From Jacaranda mimosifolia (Eukaryota > Streptophyta > Magnoliopsida > Lamiales > Bignoniaceae), in the NCBI GenBank assembly GCA_018894105.1, contig CM032123.1, positions 6,015,001-6,079,000 on the forward strand: 64,000 nucleotides of DNA, written 5' to 3'. Positions within the stretch are counted from its first letter, which is position 1; each line of letters starts with the position of its first letter. A model generated the notes under the pieces. That model saw only the letters and a list, made by a program, of their open reading frames with translations. It was not told the origin of the DNA and searched no databases. The position numbers and the translations under genes were made by a program. This document shows, in pieces, positions 32,398 to 45,311 of this stretch.

Positions 32398-35018
32398 TCA
32401 GCTCGAGCTACCACCCTCTCTTCGACTACCCTGAGCAACAACCTCTATAACAACCTCATCGATAGCTTTGTCAAGCTCATCAGTTGCATCATGCCAACAT
32501 CTAGGGATAGACCCTTGGCCTCCTAGTTAGGTCTCAAAGGATGGGCTATAATAGGTCAAGAGAGCCCAACTTCTTCTATTAGGAAAGGACATTGGATAGC
32601 AAGGAAAAACTCTACCACATTCACCTTATTATTCTAGATGTCCAAAGCAAAGTCACTAACAAAGAAAAACTACTTTCCCACTTTGCTAGCTTTGGGATAC
32701 AGCAGAGCTTCAACCTTTACAGTAGAAGCGTTCTAGCAGAAATCCTCAAGGTGCTCTTCAAAACGTCGAGGCAAGCTTCGTCATCTACTCGAATTTCATA
32801 GCAAAGAAATTCGAGCTACTTCAGGACTCTTTCAAATGCCTCCTTGGCGTCATCCATACTAAAGGACATACTAGCATGGGTAAGCATTGGGCTTAACATA
32901 AACTGCTACACGACTTCCATTTGGATGTTATGCAATAAGTTAAAAAACTCACCCCTTGCATAGCAGAGACAGCTCTCATACCCCTGTGCTCAACCTGATA
33001 AAAAAGCCTCATGTATCGAGGTTATCGATTTCTTCAGTTGTTCCTCTGCACTCCTCCCTTCAACAGTAACTAAAAGCTTAGCGTACTTCTCTTCGAGCTA
33101 CTTGGTCATCTCCGCAACTCTCAACTCTAAAAATTAGACTTTAGTCTTCATCAAATCATTTTATTCCTTCTCCAACTCTTTACATTTCTCCTCCAACCTT
33201 TGTCAAGCAATTTCGCATAGCTCATACCATCAATGAAGATTATATCCTCATTGCTCAACCTACAAGAAAGAAAATATATATTAGGAATATACCAATTTCA
33301 CAACATCAATGACGATAAAAATTAAACAGTAAGTTTAATGCTAAACTTTACCATATTTGTCTGATAGGCAAACATCTTCAGAGCATCGAGCTACTCATGA
33401 TTAAACCTCTCCACTTGATCTCTTTGAAAAAGACCAGCAGTCAGACAACTAACAGAGTCACCAAGGTTGGACCTGCACCTATCATGGTCAACATATTTGG
33501 CACCCCAACCTTCGGCCCAAATCAAGGCTCAAGGAATGTAGTTAAATTACATAATCGCTCTAGAGGAAACGTTTCATAAGCAATGGCGTCAAGATTAGTA
33601 ACATTCCTCTTTCCCTTAGCCGCCATGCTCTTCTTAGTAGTGCCCTACACTTCGACCTCCATTACCTTTCTCTTAGGTCAAGGAGCCAAGCTACTAGTTG
33701 CTCCAGCACTTTGCGCAACGGGGACGGACTGGCTGTGGCACTTGTTAAGCCCTACCAACTTGAGTCGTCGCCTCTCAATAAGTGGCAGTAGCCTTATGGC
33801 ACTCCTGGGCCTTTTGTTGCTTTTTTATCGCAATCTGCCTTACTCTATTCATGACAGGTTGACCTTTGAGGACCCATAATATTTCGATCAGAAGTATATC
33901 ATTAACAAATACTAATAATAGATCACATAAGTTAAGTAAGTTAATTCTACCTAAACATGCAGTAGCGTGCAATGTCAACAGGGCAATCGACAATCCTGCT
34001 AGAACCAAGTTCCTCTCCCTAATAAATTCAGATGCATCTATTTCCCCAAACTTGAGCAGATCTCGAATGAAAATACTATTTTAGGATGAATTCTCATCAT
34101 TGTTCATCTCGACTCTACCCAAAATCCACCCTCTGGGAATATTAAAACCGACCCTACCAGGAGATCGAATATAGAAATATCTCTCCTTCTATGTTTGCCC
34201 ATGAGAAGAAAAAGGAGTCACAAAAATTTTTCTACGAGGTCTAGCAATTAAGTAGTAAAACCCTGACTTCCCCGTATTCCCTGGTTTTTGGGACATCGAA
34301 ACATGAAAAAGATTGCTAAAGTTGGCCCAAGATGGGACTAATCATGAATCATCATCAAAATAATGAAACTACATAAAAAGAAAAAAACAATTGGGCAAGA
34401 GTTGAGTTATGCAGACACGGAGACCTCCCAACAAATCGATTATAAGTTTCAGCAAGAGGAAACCTAAGCATATATTTTAAGGCATCCTCAAAAATAGTAT
34501 GCATCTCTCGAGGGGTGTATGCATCCAATCCCCTACCCTAAGCTTAATTAGCTCAAACCTTTCATGAACATAATACTTTGACCTAATCGACTTCAAATCA
34601 TTTATCGACACCTTGGATATGATCTCACTATAATGGGAAGTGATAAAGAGCCTACCCGTCGACCTCGAAGGCCGGTTAGCCTCCCCAAACGACCTTGCCT
34701 CTTCAACCACAGGCACAGATGGACCAGCCTCATCAAATTAGAACTGCAAGGCCCAATCCCCTCATCAGCCTCTACTTCTTCCCCTACAACATCCAACTCC
34801 TTATTGCCATTAGAATAAACCGACCTACTAATAGATGTCTCATCTGAGCTTACCTCGCTAGTTAAGGAATTTAACGACCACGTTGCCTTGGAGTCAGAGC
34901 TCTCAACCCTACCTTCCTCACTATTGCTAGTCATTACTACAAGAAAAAATAGGAGAACGAAAAGTGCAACGAACAGGCAAAGTAGAAGAGAAGGAGAACT
35001 TACAAAAAATGCATGCAA
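32398..35018 (-). pseudogene. Antisense gene of Tat element 2 (Transposase_28-like), spliced, decayed
   Basis: On the minus strand the likely start is MTSNSEEGRVES (ATG at 34934; an upstream ATG is at 35018), an acidic/Ser-rich N-terminus like that of element 1. Then come 'GRLFITSHYSEIISKVSIND' (34477-34680 region) and LKYMLRFPLAE, matching the Transposase_28-like part of element 1. An intron lies at 33260-33351. The C-terminal end reads DELDKAIDEVV and stops at 32398-32400, matching DELDQAIEE of element 1. Frames change several times. The product would be element-encoded with unknown function. Conservation of ends, order and intron shows one gene family. Confidence 0.75.
33260..33351 (-). 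other. Phase-0 intron in the antisense gene, element 2
   Basis: Donor ATG|GTAAAGTT and acceptor TTCTTGTAG|GTTGAG on the minus strand, 92 bp. Flanking protein is FAYQTNM before and VEQ.GYNL after, against FAYYSNM and VSQLGYY in element 1. The intron sequences themselves are not alike. Confidence 0.8.
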
Positions 35019-35118
35019 AAAGTTAAAAATTTTGAAATCTGGGACTCGACCAATTTTCTCTCTTTAGCTCGACCTCATAACAGTGCAGTAAAAGTGTTAA
35101 ATAGACGATAAGAATGTC

Positions 35119-35150
35119 TATTTATAGGTCGGGCCCAGCATGCCAATCGG
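35119..35150 (-). promoter_or_regulatory. Antisense promoter: TATA box and CCAAT motif, element 2
   Basis: TATAAATA (minus strand, 35119-35126) lies about 185 bp before the MTSNSEE start. A CCAAT motif is at 35143-35147. The position corresponds to the TATA box at 11462-11469 in element 1. Confidence 0.65.
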
Positions 35151-35364
35151 CTAATTTGATCGGCCACCGACTAATTAATGCGCAACCATTGGTAATCCTC
35201 GCATGAATATTAATGTAACTATCCAAAAAAGGTTCTGACTTCAAATCACTGGTCGAGATTCAAAAACATTTCCCATTTTCAAAATCCTGATCAAGATACA
35301 AAAACAAATATTTTGATCGACAATGTGACACACTACTCCTCACTCTGACCTCCGCATGGTCGAA

Positions 35365-35384
35365 CTACGGAGTGGGGAAACTCA
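35365..35384 (+). other. Polypurine tract of Tat element 2
   Basis: The sequence ctacggagtggggaaactca ends directly at the LTR start TGATATAGG. The copy at 25829-25848 is even purer (agagtgggggggg). Confidence 0.8.
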
Positions 35385-36091
35385 TGATATAGGTAAGCCA
35401 ACAAGCCTAATAAAAAGCTCCAACCCAGTATCAGGCCCAAACAAAATAAGCTTGAGGCCCAGACCCATGTAGATGCCTCTGGAATATTTCTAAAATCAGA
35501 TCGACCTCTGAGGTCAAAGAGGTCAATTCTTCCCAACCTCACTTGGTCAAGAACTCAAAGATGGAGGTAACCACCTGACCGCAAACGCATTAATGGCAGA
35601 GCCTGCCATCCATCGCATCTGCATTAAACGCACCCGAACACCCTTCTGTCCGTATTAAATGACCTTAATGGTGCATCACCTCTGCATTAATGACTGTAAG
35701 GGCGCCCCCTTCGACCGGTTAGTCATAATCAAAATGCTAAGCTAGGTCGAAAAGACCTAGATTGCCCTTACTTGAGGAAAGGAAGGCCTCACTTATATCA
35801 GGGCGAAACTTATCTTTTCCACCACTTTCCAAGTCCTATAAATACCCTCCCTTCAGAAACAAAGGTATGCTTTTTAACCCACTCTAAGTCGTTACTCTGC
35901 CAAATTATTTTCAATTCGAGAATTGACTTAAGCATCGAAGGATCTTAGCCAAAGACTCTCCTGGCTAGCCTAACGTTTGTTCCTTGGTTGCAGGATACGA
36001 CCCGCATCACATACCATCCACCATCTTTCTTGTCGATTTAGATCACCAAGTCAAAACCAAGAAACCCACCTCACAAAAATAGACATCATCA
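35385..36091 (+). repeat. 3' LTR of Tat element 2
   Basis: TGATATAGG to GACATCATCA, 707 bp, the same length as the 5' LTR, with many single differences. TATA box at 35837-35844. Confidence 0.92.
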
Positions 36092-36799
36092 GTAAGATTT
36101 AGGATTTGTCCATTTTTGTTTTTTCCCTTAGTGCAATGGACCCCACAAATTGAAATCATACTTAACCAACTATAAAATTTATTTACGTGTAGATGAGATT
36201 GTCATTCAATTAAAATTGTTCATCTATAAGATTTTAAGTTTAAATTCTATTAAATATGTAAATATGTATTTTCATTATTGTGAATTTGATGTTAATTGAT
36301 TCTTAATTAATACGAATTAATTATTAATTGATATATGATATTTTGATGTAGTAATATAATTATATTCAAACATGTTTTTAACATATACCTAATAACTAGC
36401 TATTTGAAATAAATGCCCTAGAGCAAGTGTTTTAGTCTATATATGGAGCAAGGTAATAGATAATGAGTCTTCTTAAATTGGTATTGCGATGCACAAATGC
36501 AAGTAGATACAAGAAAGTATACATGTTTGGTTCCAGATTTTACTAATTAAATTTTCAAAAATCAATTATTGACTTGGTAGAAAGATGGAGAACAAATGGA
36601 AGCATTTTATATATACTCGTCCTTGCATATAATTGCTATTTTAAAAAGAATATTTTTACTTTTAATCTTTTTCTTTCAGCGTCAAATGCCCCATTCATTT
36701 GTTATGGTTTGTAAGGTGAAGAATTAGGATGCTGCATCTCCAACTACCTGCAAAGATATCCTTACACTGTTATAATTTTGAGTATCAGTAATATCCATA
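36092..36799. other. Intergenic, AT-rich, no gene seen
   Basis: Nothing recognised apart from poly(T) runs. Confidence 0.5.
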
Positions 36800-38549
36800 A
36801 TGAACCTTTCGTGCTTACATTTTGAACAAAGTGCCACTATTTTTATTTGTCGCTTAAAGTGTCACTAAATATTATATTATAGTGACACTTTACTTCTATT
36901 ATCACCATATGTTACTCTTGTGTGTCATTAACTATAATATGTCACTAAGTTAGTGCATTGTATATTTTTGTGATATTTTATCTAAATAATATCATAAACA
37001 AATATGAACAACATTTTAAAGAAAAATTAGTGGCATTATTTAAATATCTTCAAAGTACATGTTTGTTGGCATTTTTTTAATTAGATACCACTATCTTACA
37101 TGTCATTTAATAATTAAATGTCGCTAAATTTTTTATTATAGTGATATTTTTAATTTTATAATTATCACTATATTATTTTTTTATGTCATTACACTATAAA
37201 AGCTACTAATTAGTGTCATTTAATACTTTATAATATTTTTTAAAACAACACCATAATTACATATTAGTGCCCTATTTAAATGTTTTTCAAATATATTTAT
37301 CTTACCATTTTTAATCAAATATCATTATTTTGTCATTTAATAATTAAATACCACCAAATATTATATTATAGTGATATTTTTTTATGACTATTATCATATT
37401 ACTTTTTTGTGTCATGAAATTAAAAAATGTCACTAAATTATTGACACTGACTACTAATTTTATAGTAGTGATATTAAATTCTATAGTACCCAGAAAAAAG
37501 GTAGTTGAATGTTCGGAGTTTGTTCTCCCAATTGGAAAACCTTTCATGAGAACTAAACCGGACAAAGCATAGGTTAATAATCTTGATGGAACCATTGCAT
37601 CAAATTTCTCCATCTAATCAAAATTTTGATTATGTTTGACTAATTTTAGTTCAATTATGAACAACTTTCAAAGTGTTTTTTCATGGACATAAAGTGCAAA
37701 AGCGTGGAGGGTTGTCTAAAGATTCGTCTATCATAGTGCTTATATTAGCGTATATATCAATGGAAGAAGTGAAAAGCAAATATACTCTTCCACCAAAACT
37801 GTTAAGACCTCTCATGTTTTCAGCCAATTATTGGTCAAGCAGTTCATTTCTGAAAATATTATAATGTAAATTTACAGGAAAGGAGATTATTGCTACGAAG
37901 TGTTCTCCGTTAATAGCTTGTAGTTCAATAATTTTCGTGTGAAAATATGTTAATAATTCGTGAATCTATTATTTTGTGTTAGAGTTAATTTTTATGTGAC
38001 TGACATTTAATTGAAATTATGACGATCTTACGGTTTAAACAATATTTATTTCTCATTTTGAACAATTGTCCATCCTATCCTAACGTTTTTGCCTTTTGAC
38101 CAAAACAGAGCCAAGTATGGTGTAAAAAGAATGCAAATGATCTAAAAACATATATAGTATTGATATTTTATTTTTCAATTTATTAATTAAATTATTAAGT
38201 AATTTTGATTAATGTAGTTGTCAATAATGGATGCAAAAACAGAATTGAATACCATATTTTTGGTATGTGTGTGATGAATAGGACAGGGTATATTACTCCT
38301 ACCGTCTTAAAATTAAGTTTAAATTTAAATTTACTGGATATAATTTTTTGTTGAATTTGCTCTTAGAATTAGTGGTCAGAGTTAGTGGTGTCATATTATT
38401 ATATTAAGGTGCATAGTAGTTTTAGAAAGAAAAAATAAAATCATATTAGGAAACAAAGTCTAATTTTAGAGCAGTTTGAGAAGAAATTGGAAATAATAAA
38501 TTTGAAACCAAGGGACTAATGGAGTTTAGAAATTGATTGCACACTATAT
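36800..38549. repeat. Duplicated intergenic block, copy B, part 1
   Basis: It matches copy A 18780-20840, including the degenerate tandem repeat (36800-37480) and the segment with 'tatatatcaatggaagaagtg'-like sequence at 37752. The SINE of copy A is absent. The match stops at 38549, where the gag-only LTR element is inserted, and resumes at 47394. Confidence 0.85.
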
Positions 38550-41500
38550 TGTAACACCCCTAAAATTCGGTATTTTGAAAAATAAGAATTGAGAAAATCA
38601 AGATTTTGACTAGTCAGATTTAGGGCTCGAAAAATAAATGAAAAGGACTTAATTGCAAGAAAATTAAAAATTTTGGGGGTCAATCTATAATTTCAGGAAA
38701 ACCAAATTGCACGAAACTTGAAAAATATTGGGGTTGCATGGTAATTATTATAGATCAAAGGGGTCAAAGTGAGGCACACACTTAGTTAGGGGCTGAATTG
38801 AAGTTTGTGGAAACTTTGAAGGGCTTAATTGTTGGCTGAAGAAACTTCTAGGGTTAATATGCAAATTAGGAATAGTTATTGCTATATATAACTTATTTTC
38901 ATTTTCCTCCCCTATTTTCATCTTTTCCCTCACCCAAAACCCCTCCGCATCAGCTCCGACGAACTTCCACTGGCGACGGTCAAAACTTAAAATAAAACCC
39001 GCCAAATGCTTCTCCTGACCATCAGTTCCACATGCACCCATAGTTCACGAAGGACCACCGAAAAATCAAAGTTCAAAACTTGTCGCGGTGGCAATCGATG
39101 GGCAACGATGAAGTTGAGGTAGAGACCAATTTCTAGATAGCGAAAGGTCAAGCTTTCAACTAGGGAACAAGGTGGTACACTTGGATTGGAGTAAGGGATG
39201 GCGTCGGCGACGGAATTTGAAAAAGGACTCACAGCGGCGAATGGTGGGGTAGTGACTTCGGAGCTCAAATTGAAGGTCTTCCCAACGGCAAAATGGTTAA
39301 TTAAAGGGTGCGTTGAATAACTCTTTTGGAGAGGAGTAGTTTGGTGGTAATTTTGAATATTTTCGACGGCGGTCGACGGTAGTGGCGCAGCAGCACACCT
39401 CGACAGTAGCTTCTCCTTGCCGCGACGATTGTGATGGTATTCTTAGTTCGTGGTTTCGAGGTTTCCATACCTGAATTGGGGGTAAAGAAGTGGATGAAAC
39501 ATGCTTACATATATATACATACATTTGATGTGTCATGAGTTCCTTAAACCTTGTATTATAAAGGATTAATATATAACTACTATATATATTTCCATGAATA
39601 GATTATAGTATAGCGTATTGGGCCCCGGATCTGTATTATTATATGATAAGTTTGGATTAATCGAGTTAATTAAGTGATTAAACTATGATTTTATGAAATT
39701 GGACCCTAAGTAATGACAGTTGGGTTATTTGAGGTAATATGGGACTAAGATTCGGAACATGCATGTGTTGCCATAAGCTTAATGAACTTGGATTGTATTA
39801 TTTTGTGATAATTTTGGGATTTATTAAGTTAATCGGAAGAGAACTTTAATTTTATGTATTTAAGATCTAAGTGGCAACAATTGGGTTAATTGTGACAATT
39901 GGGCTATCATTGTTTATTTGGGATAATGTTATGAGGATAATTATGTAATTAAGGACTGGATTACATTCTTGTGCTATAATCGATACAAACCCCACAATGG
40001 TTTTGGTGATAGAGGCTTGATTAGCTCCTATTGTACCGATCATACTATAACTACTGTATTAACTGAGAAATTAGTGATTTTAGGCTATTAATGGCAAGAT
40101 TGTAATTAGTAGAGATTATTAAGGATTTTGACTTGTGGATTTATTCCTTTGGCTAGGTGACGAGGAAGTGGGTCCCGTGAACCTGTAGCTACTATTGAGG
40201 TTGCAATTTTTTGAGACTATGGAGGTGAGGATCTAACCTGTTGGGTGTTTATTTTTTTGTATCCTATGTGAGGGTTCGCCATTATGGCCTTACTTTTACC
40301 TATCTGTTCTTGTGAAATGACCCCTGTGTGAGTTCAATATGATTGTGTTCTGTACTTGCTCTTATTTATTGAAATCATACTTGCTTGAGTACTTCTTCTT
40401 GTTGTGGAATTGTACTTGCTCGTGACTTTGCTTGTTACATGTTATTGGACTTGCATACCCTATGAAGGTTATTTTTTGATCATACTCTGATATGACCTGT
40501 TATTGTTTGTTTCGGCGCCCAGAACTTCCAATTGTTATTTGTTATCGTACTTGTTTCTGATCAGTATTTATTATTGTCTTGTTACCTTTTATCTTGCTCT
40601 TATTTGTATGGAGATATGCTTGAGGCTGAGTGCCATTCCTAGAGGAATGCTTAGGTATATGAGGCATGCTAGGGATACTCCTGGATGTTAGCGATATGCT
40701 AGGGATACTCCTAGGTATCAGTAATATGCTAGGGATACTCCTAGGTATTAGCCATATGCTAGGGATACTTCTAGATATCGGTGGTGTGCCAGGGACACTC
40801 CGAACATCAACAATGTGCTAGGGATACTCCTAGGCATCTATTGTATACCAAGCTGTCAAGCTTTGGTAAAAGTCCTTGTTTAGCTGGTATAAGGAGAATA
40901 AGATATACATGTTTCATTCTGACCTATTGGATTATATTTTTTTACTGTAACAAATTGTTTGCATCCTATTTGTGGAGCAATAAGGATGGCATAGCTTTCT
41001 GGTTTAGGTCGGGCTGTTGTTTGAGCCAAATGAGCTATCTGCATTTCCTCCTGACCTGTGATAAGTTGAGATACCCTATACCTCCCGAGCAGAAGCGGTT
41101 GAGACGACACCAAACCTTTCGAGCTGACAGTCATAACCCCGAGCTAGTATCTACTTGAAATCTTGAATCTGTTCTTGCTTGTTTATCGAACTTGTAATTG
41201 CCCATTTCTTGATATGTTCCTCTATTGAATGTTAATTTATGATATGTTGGGTTGTTTCTTCCTCGACAGATCTATATTGTTTTTGAGTTTATCCCTCACT
41301 AAGTCTTTGGACTTACCTCCCACCCTGGTATCACTTTGATTTTCTCAGACAAGGTTCAATGATGGATGCAGACTTTTGGCTTGAAATGGAGGAAATGATG
41401 TTTTGTAATAGATTAGGAGCTTTGTATATACATGGAATCATCAGGATGTTAAGCCTGGATTTGAGATGTTGTGATATGTCATGAATGGTAGTGATATCTT

Positions 41501-41712
41501 ATAAGCATGTTTATATTTTGTTAAGTGTTAAGAAACGGACTATGGTATGTAGTTAGGCATTTGGACGAAGTTTGTTTAAGTTTGAAATTTCTGCTGCATT
41601 TGATAAGTTAAGCTCGAAATATTTTGGGCCTATTTATTGTATTATGGGTTCAATTTAAGATTGAACTTAGTGGCACCTTAGCTTAGGTGCTATCCCGAGT
41701 TGAGGGGTTACA
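38550..41712 (+). repeat. 5' LTR (3163 bp) of the gag-only element
   Basis: It begins TGTAACACCCCTAAAATTCG and ends GGGGTTACA. It contains a GC-rich segment (38930-39440) in which minus-strand ORFs are incidental, and a 30-bp minisatellite (40666-40845). Confidence 0.9.
40666..40845. repeat. 30-bp minisatellite x 6 in the 5' LTR
   Basis: The unit 'atgctagggatactcctagg' plus 10 variable bases starts at 40666, 40696, 40726, 40756, 40786 and 40815. The same array is in the 3' LTR at 46314-46493. Confidence 0.9.
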
Positions 41713-41714
41713 AG

Positions 41715-41731
41715 TGGTATTAGAGCCTAGG
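41715..41731 (+). other. Primer binding site, initiator-Met type
   Basis: TGGTATTAGAGCCTAGG begins 2 bp after the LTR end. It is the usual TGGTATCAGAGC primer site for initiator tRNA-Met with one change. Confidence 0.88.
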
Positions 41732-42195
41732 TTTTGATGACCTAGGTTCACGTGGGAATGAATGATTGTTGTGACTGAATTTGATTGGCCTACTAGAGAA
41801 TTAACTTGAATTAGGAATTATATAGGATGTAAACAATTGTGATAGGAGAACCTGAACTATACTAAGATTTGATCCTAGAATGTGATTGTGAAAATATGAA
41901 TTTTCGGGTAATATAGAGATTGAGCTTGGATTTAGAGTTTTAGATATGTAAACTTAAGTTAAGGAATACCTAAGTTATGTCAGGCTATGATTTTAGAATG
42001 TTGAATTTTAGGTACTTTGTGTATTAGGAGTTCCTATGCGATTCGAGGATTTAAGAGGAATATGATATATTTGATGCTAGTAAGATGAGTTTATATATAA
42101 TGATTATGATTTGTGTATTTTTAAGTTCGATCTAGTTTTGTATTAATCCTTTTTCCTTTTTCTTCTTTGGAAGCTAGAAAGAATTGGTAGCGTTA

Positions 42196-43290
42196 ATGGC
42201 ATCTCAAGAAAGTTTCGGTGCACCCATTCCATCTAGAACTGAACAATGGGGAAGAACGCCCGATCGACAGGCTAATGCGCCTCACGCTTCTAGGCGGGAA
42301 TCACCTGCTTACCCACAATCGATACTAGACGAGTAAGTTTCACAAACTCCTCCGATGAATTAAACTGTTGTAGATCCTCTGGCAGGACCTGTTCATCGAG
42401 AAGGACAGAGATGTAGACAACCTAACCACCAGTCAGCAGATGGACCAAGGGTAGCAGAGGTAGTTACTAAAGACCAAGCCCTAGAGCAATTTCTACGTTT
42501 TCATCCCTCGAAATTCTATGGTGAGTCGGATGACCATAAAGCATAGGAATGGGTGGAAGATCTGGAAAACATATTCGAGACCTTGAGCTATCCGGATGAG
42601 CAAAGAGTGCGATTTGCTACGTTTCTCTTAGCAAAGTTTGCAAAGAACTGGCAAAGAATGATAGATCGCATGTGGACAGCTGCAGAGACCCCCAGAACCT
42701 ATAAGAACTTTACCTGGGAGTTTCAGGATAAATACATGCCTCAAGTAGCTAAAAAAGCAAGGGAAAAGGGAGTTTATTGATCTGATTCAATGAAACCAGT
42801 CTATTAGTGAGTATGAGGCTACTTTTAGCTGACTCCTATAATATGTTTCCTATGTACAAAAAAATGAGATCCTGCAAACTCGACAGTTCATATAGGGGCT
42901 GCGGCCACAACTCAAGCGAGATTTGGCCACATAGGACCTACAAAATTTCAACTTGGTAGTGAGCAAGACACTACAACTTAAGTTAAAACTGCAAGAGATC
43001 CAAAAAATTGAGAATAAAGGTTGTAAGGAAAAGATACACCTTGATGGGCAAAGTAATGTCGGAATGAAACAATGAGGCTTCAGGTGGGAAGCACTACCCA
43101 ACAAGCCCCTCAGTTTGGTGAAAGAAATAGGGTAGGTGTTTAGGCTGTGGAAGCGATCGACACTTCCTGAAAGAGTTCCCCAAAAGAAAAGTCCCCACTG
43201 CTGCAGGGAAAGGAAAATAGGTGGCTGAAAGTTTTGTCTAAGTTCTTGGTTGTCAGAAGAGAATTGGACACCACAAATTTTGGCTTCACA
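42196..43290 (+). pseudogene. gag of the gag-only element (decayed)
   Basis: It starts at MASQESFGAP (42196) and reads in one frame to 42780 apart from stops at about 42331, 42361 and 42544. The Retrotrans_gag core is FLRFHPSKFYGESDDHKA, then AKFAKNWQRMIDRM and FQDKYMPQVAKKAREK. A frameshift at about 42776 is followed by RPQLKRDLAT and then a CCHC knuckle at 43137-43175 (CLGCGSDRHFLKEF) whose last Cys is Phe. It is of the chromovirus gag type. No pol follows: 43300-43669 is non-coding. Confidence 0.85.
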
Positions 43291-43669
43291 CACCAGACGA
43301 AGTCTAACGAGTAGTAGACATATGGGATACGTCTATACCTAGTGTTTTTAAGTTTTGTGAATATGTATCTAGTTACTTGGGAATGTATGATAAGTTATGA
43401 AATCTGGCATGTTAAGTTTGAATTTGACTACTCCTTTATGTGAATATTATGTAAGTGTGAACTTGTGATGTTGTTAGTTGTTTATTGTTGTAATAGTTTT
43501 ACTATCTTTTATATAAAGGCATGCACTCTGTTAGAACTATGATGGATGATGCACATTCAGTATTGAAATGACATGTGATTGAGGCACCGAGGAACAAGAA
43601 TGTTATGTGTACTAGCATCAATCAAAGTTCATCTAATCAAAGATGAGAATCTGGGGACCAAATCCTTTT

Positions 43670-43682
43670 AAGGGGAGGGGGA
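43670..43682 (+). other. Polypurine tract of the gag-only element
   Basis: AAGGGGAGGGGGA lies directly before the 3' LTR (TGTAACACTCC from 43684). Confidence 0.88.
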
Positions 43683-44827
43683 TTGTAACACTCCTAAAAT
43701 TTGGTATTTTAAAAAATGAGAATTGAGAAAATCAAGATTTTGATTGGTTGGATTTTAGGGCTCAAAAAATAAATGAAAAGGACTTAATTGCAAGAAAATT
43801 AAAAATTTTGGGGGTCAATCCATAATTTGAGAAAAACCTAATTGCACTAAAATTGAAAAGTTTGGGGGTTACATGGTAATTATTTTTGGTCAAAGGGGTT
43901 AAAGTGAGGCACGTACTTAGTTAGGGGCTAAGTTGAAGCTTGCGGAAACTTTACAGGGCTTAATTGTTAGCTGAAGAAACTTCTAAGGCTAATCTGTGAA
44001 TTAGGAATAGTTATTGCTATATATAACTTATTTTCATTTTCCTCCACTATTTTCATCTTTTCCCTTACCTGAAACCCCTCCATGTCAACTCCAGTAAACT
44101 TCCACCAGCGATGGCCAAACCTTAAAACAAAATTGGCCAAACGATTTTCCTGATCATAAGCTCCACATCCATAACACATGCACCAATAGTTCACGGCGGG
44201 CCACCGAAAAATTGAAGTTCAAAACTTACGGCAGCGGTGATCAACAGGCGATAGCGAAGCTGAGGCAGAGACCGATTTCTGGATGGTGAAAGGTGAAGCT
44301 TTTAGCTCTGGGAACAATGTGGTACACATAGATTAGAGTAAGGGGTGGTGCCTGCGATGAAATTTGAAGAAGGACTCACATCGACGAACGGTAGGGTAGT
44401 GACTTCGGAGCTCAAATTGGAGGTCTTCCCAACAGCGAAATGGTTAATTGAAGGGTGTGTTGAACAACTCTTGTGGAGAGGAGTAGCTTGGTAGTAGTTT
44501 TGAATATTTTTGGCGGCGGCGTGGCGGTGGAGCTTCAACAGTAGCTTTTCCTTGTCGCGACAATCGTGATGGTACTCTTAGTTTGTGGTTTCGAGTTTTC
44601 GATAGTTGAATTGAGGGTAAAGAAGTGGATGAAACATGCTTACATATATATATATATATATACGCATTTGATGTGTCATGAGTTCCTTAAACTTTGTATT
44701 ATGAAGGATTAATTTATAACTGCTATATATATTTCCATGAATGGATTATAGTATAGCGTAGTGGGCCTCGGATCTGTATTATTATATGATAAGTTTGGAT
44801 TAATCGAGTTAATTAAGTGATTAAACT

Positions 44828-45311
44828 TAGAGATGGCAATGGGGCAGGTTTTGCAGGACCCGCCCCGCCTTACCTTTGGACCCGGCGGAACCGCCTAACC
44901 CCCCCTTTTTTTTTGTATTTTTGTGTATATATTTTTTACCTTCTTTTCTTCATAATCACTTGAATATACAGATTTTTCTCTAGTGAGTATCGGGTTTGAA
45001 AGAATAAAATTGAAACAAGTTAAAAAAAAAAAAAAGAAGCCCTAATTTTCTAATATAGTATTATAACCTAATAAATACTTATACTTATATATAATATATA
45101 TGTTATGTGTAATATAATATATAATATAAATATATATATGTAATATATATATGTTATATATATATTATATAATATAATATAGGATGGGACCGGGGCGAGC
45201 CCAGGGCGGGTCCACCAAGACTCGCTACCCGCCCCATCCCCATTTTTTTCACCCCAAACCCACCCCATCCGGGGCGGGGCCCCAGTTTACCTGGACCCAT
45301 TGCCATCCCTA
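44828..45311. mobile_element. hAT MITE (484 bp) inside the 3' LTR
   Basis: Terminal inverted repeats are TAGAGATGGCAATGGG and CCCATTGCCATCCCTA (15 of 16 paired). Perfect 8-bp duplications ATTAAACT lie at 44820-44827 and 45312-45319. The 5' LTR reads 'gtgattaaactatgat' at the same point (about 39675), the exact empty site. GC-rich ends (GGGGCGGG type) enclose an AT-rich centre (45060-45180). It inserted after the retrotransposon integrated. Confidence 0.93.

Larger units (their letters stand above)
25849..36091 (+). mobile_element. Ty3/gypsy LTR retrotransposon, Tat type (element 2)
   Basis: It has 707-bp LTRs at both ends (25849-26555, 35385-36091), then PBS, gag, protease, RT, two RNase H domains, integrase, a 59-bp tandem array, an antisense gene and a polypurine tract. 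The gene order is that of element 1, but LTR and array sequences are largely different, so it is another family of the same lineage. Stops and frameshifts occur in every domain. Bases after the 3' LTR are GTAAG; no matching 5-mer was found on the left, where the displaced 83 bp intervene. Confidence 0.93.

Noticed and set aside
36092..36096. GTAAG as the target duplication of Tat element 2
   Set aside because: No matching 5-mer was found directly before 25766 or before the 5' LTR, so I do not claim a duplication.
38748..39536. Minus-strand ORFs of 79-97 codons
   Set aside because: They lie in the GC-rich part of the 5' LTR. The matching part of the 3' LTR does not keep the same frames, so they are incidental.
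40666..40845. Regular 30-bp repeats as a CRISPR-like array
   Set aside because: The units are contiguous variants of one minisatellite inside a plant LTR, without unique spacers. The same array occurs in the sister LTR.
45068..45268. Minus-strand ORF rich in Ile and Tyr
   Set aside because: It reads through the AT-rich centre of a hAT MITE and is low-complexity translation.
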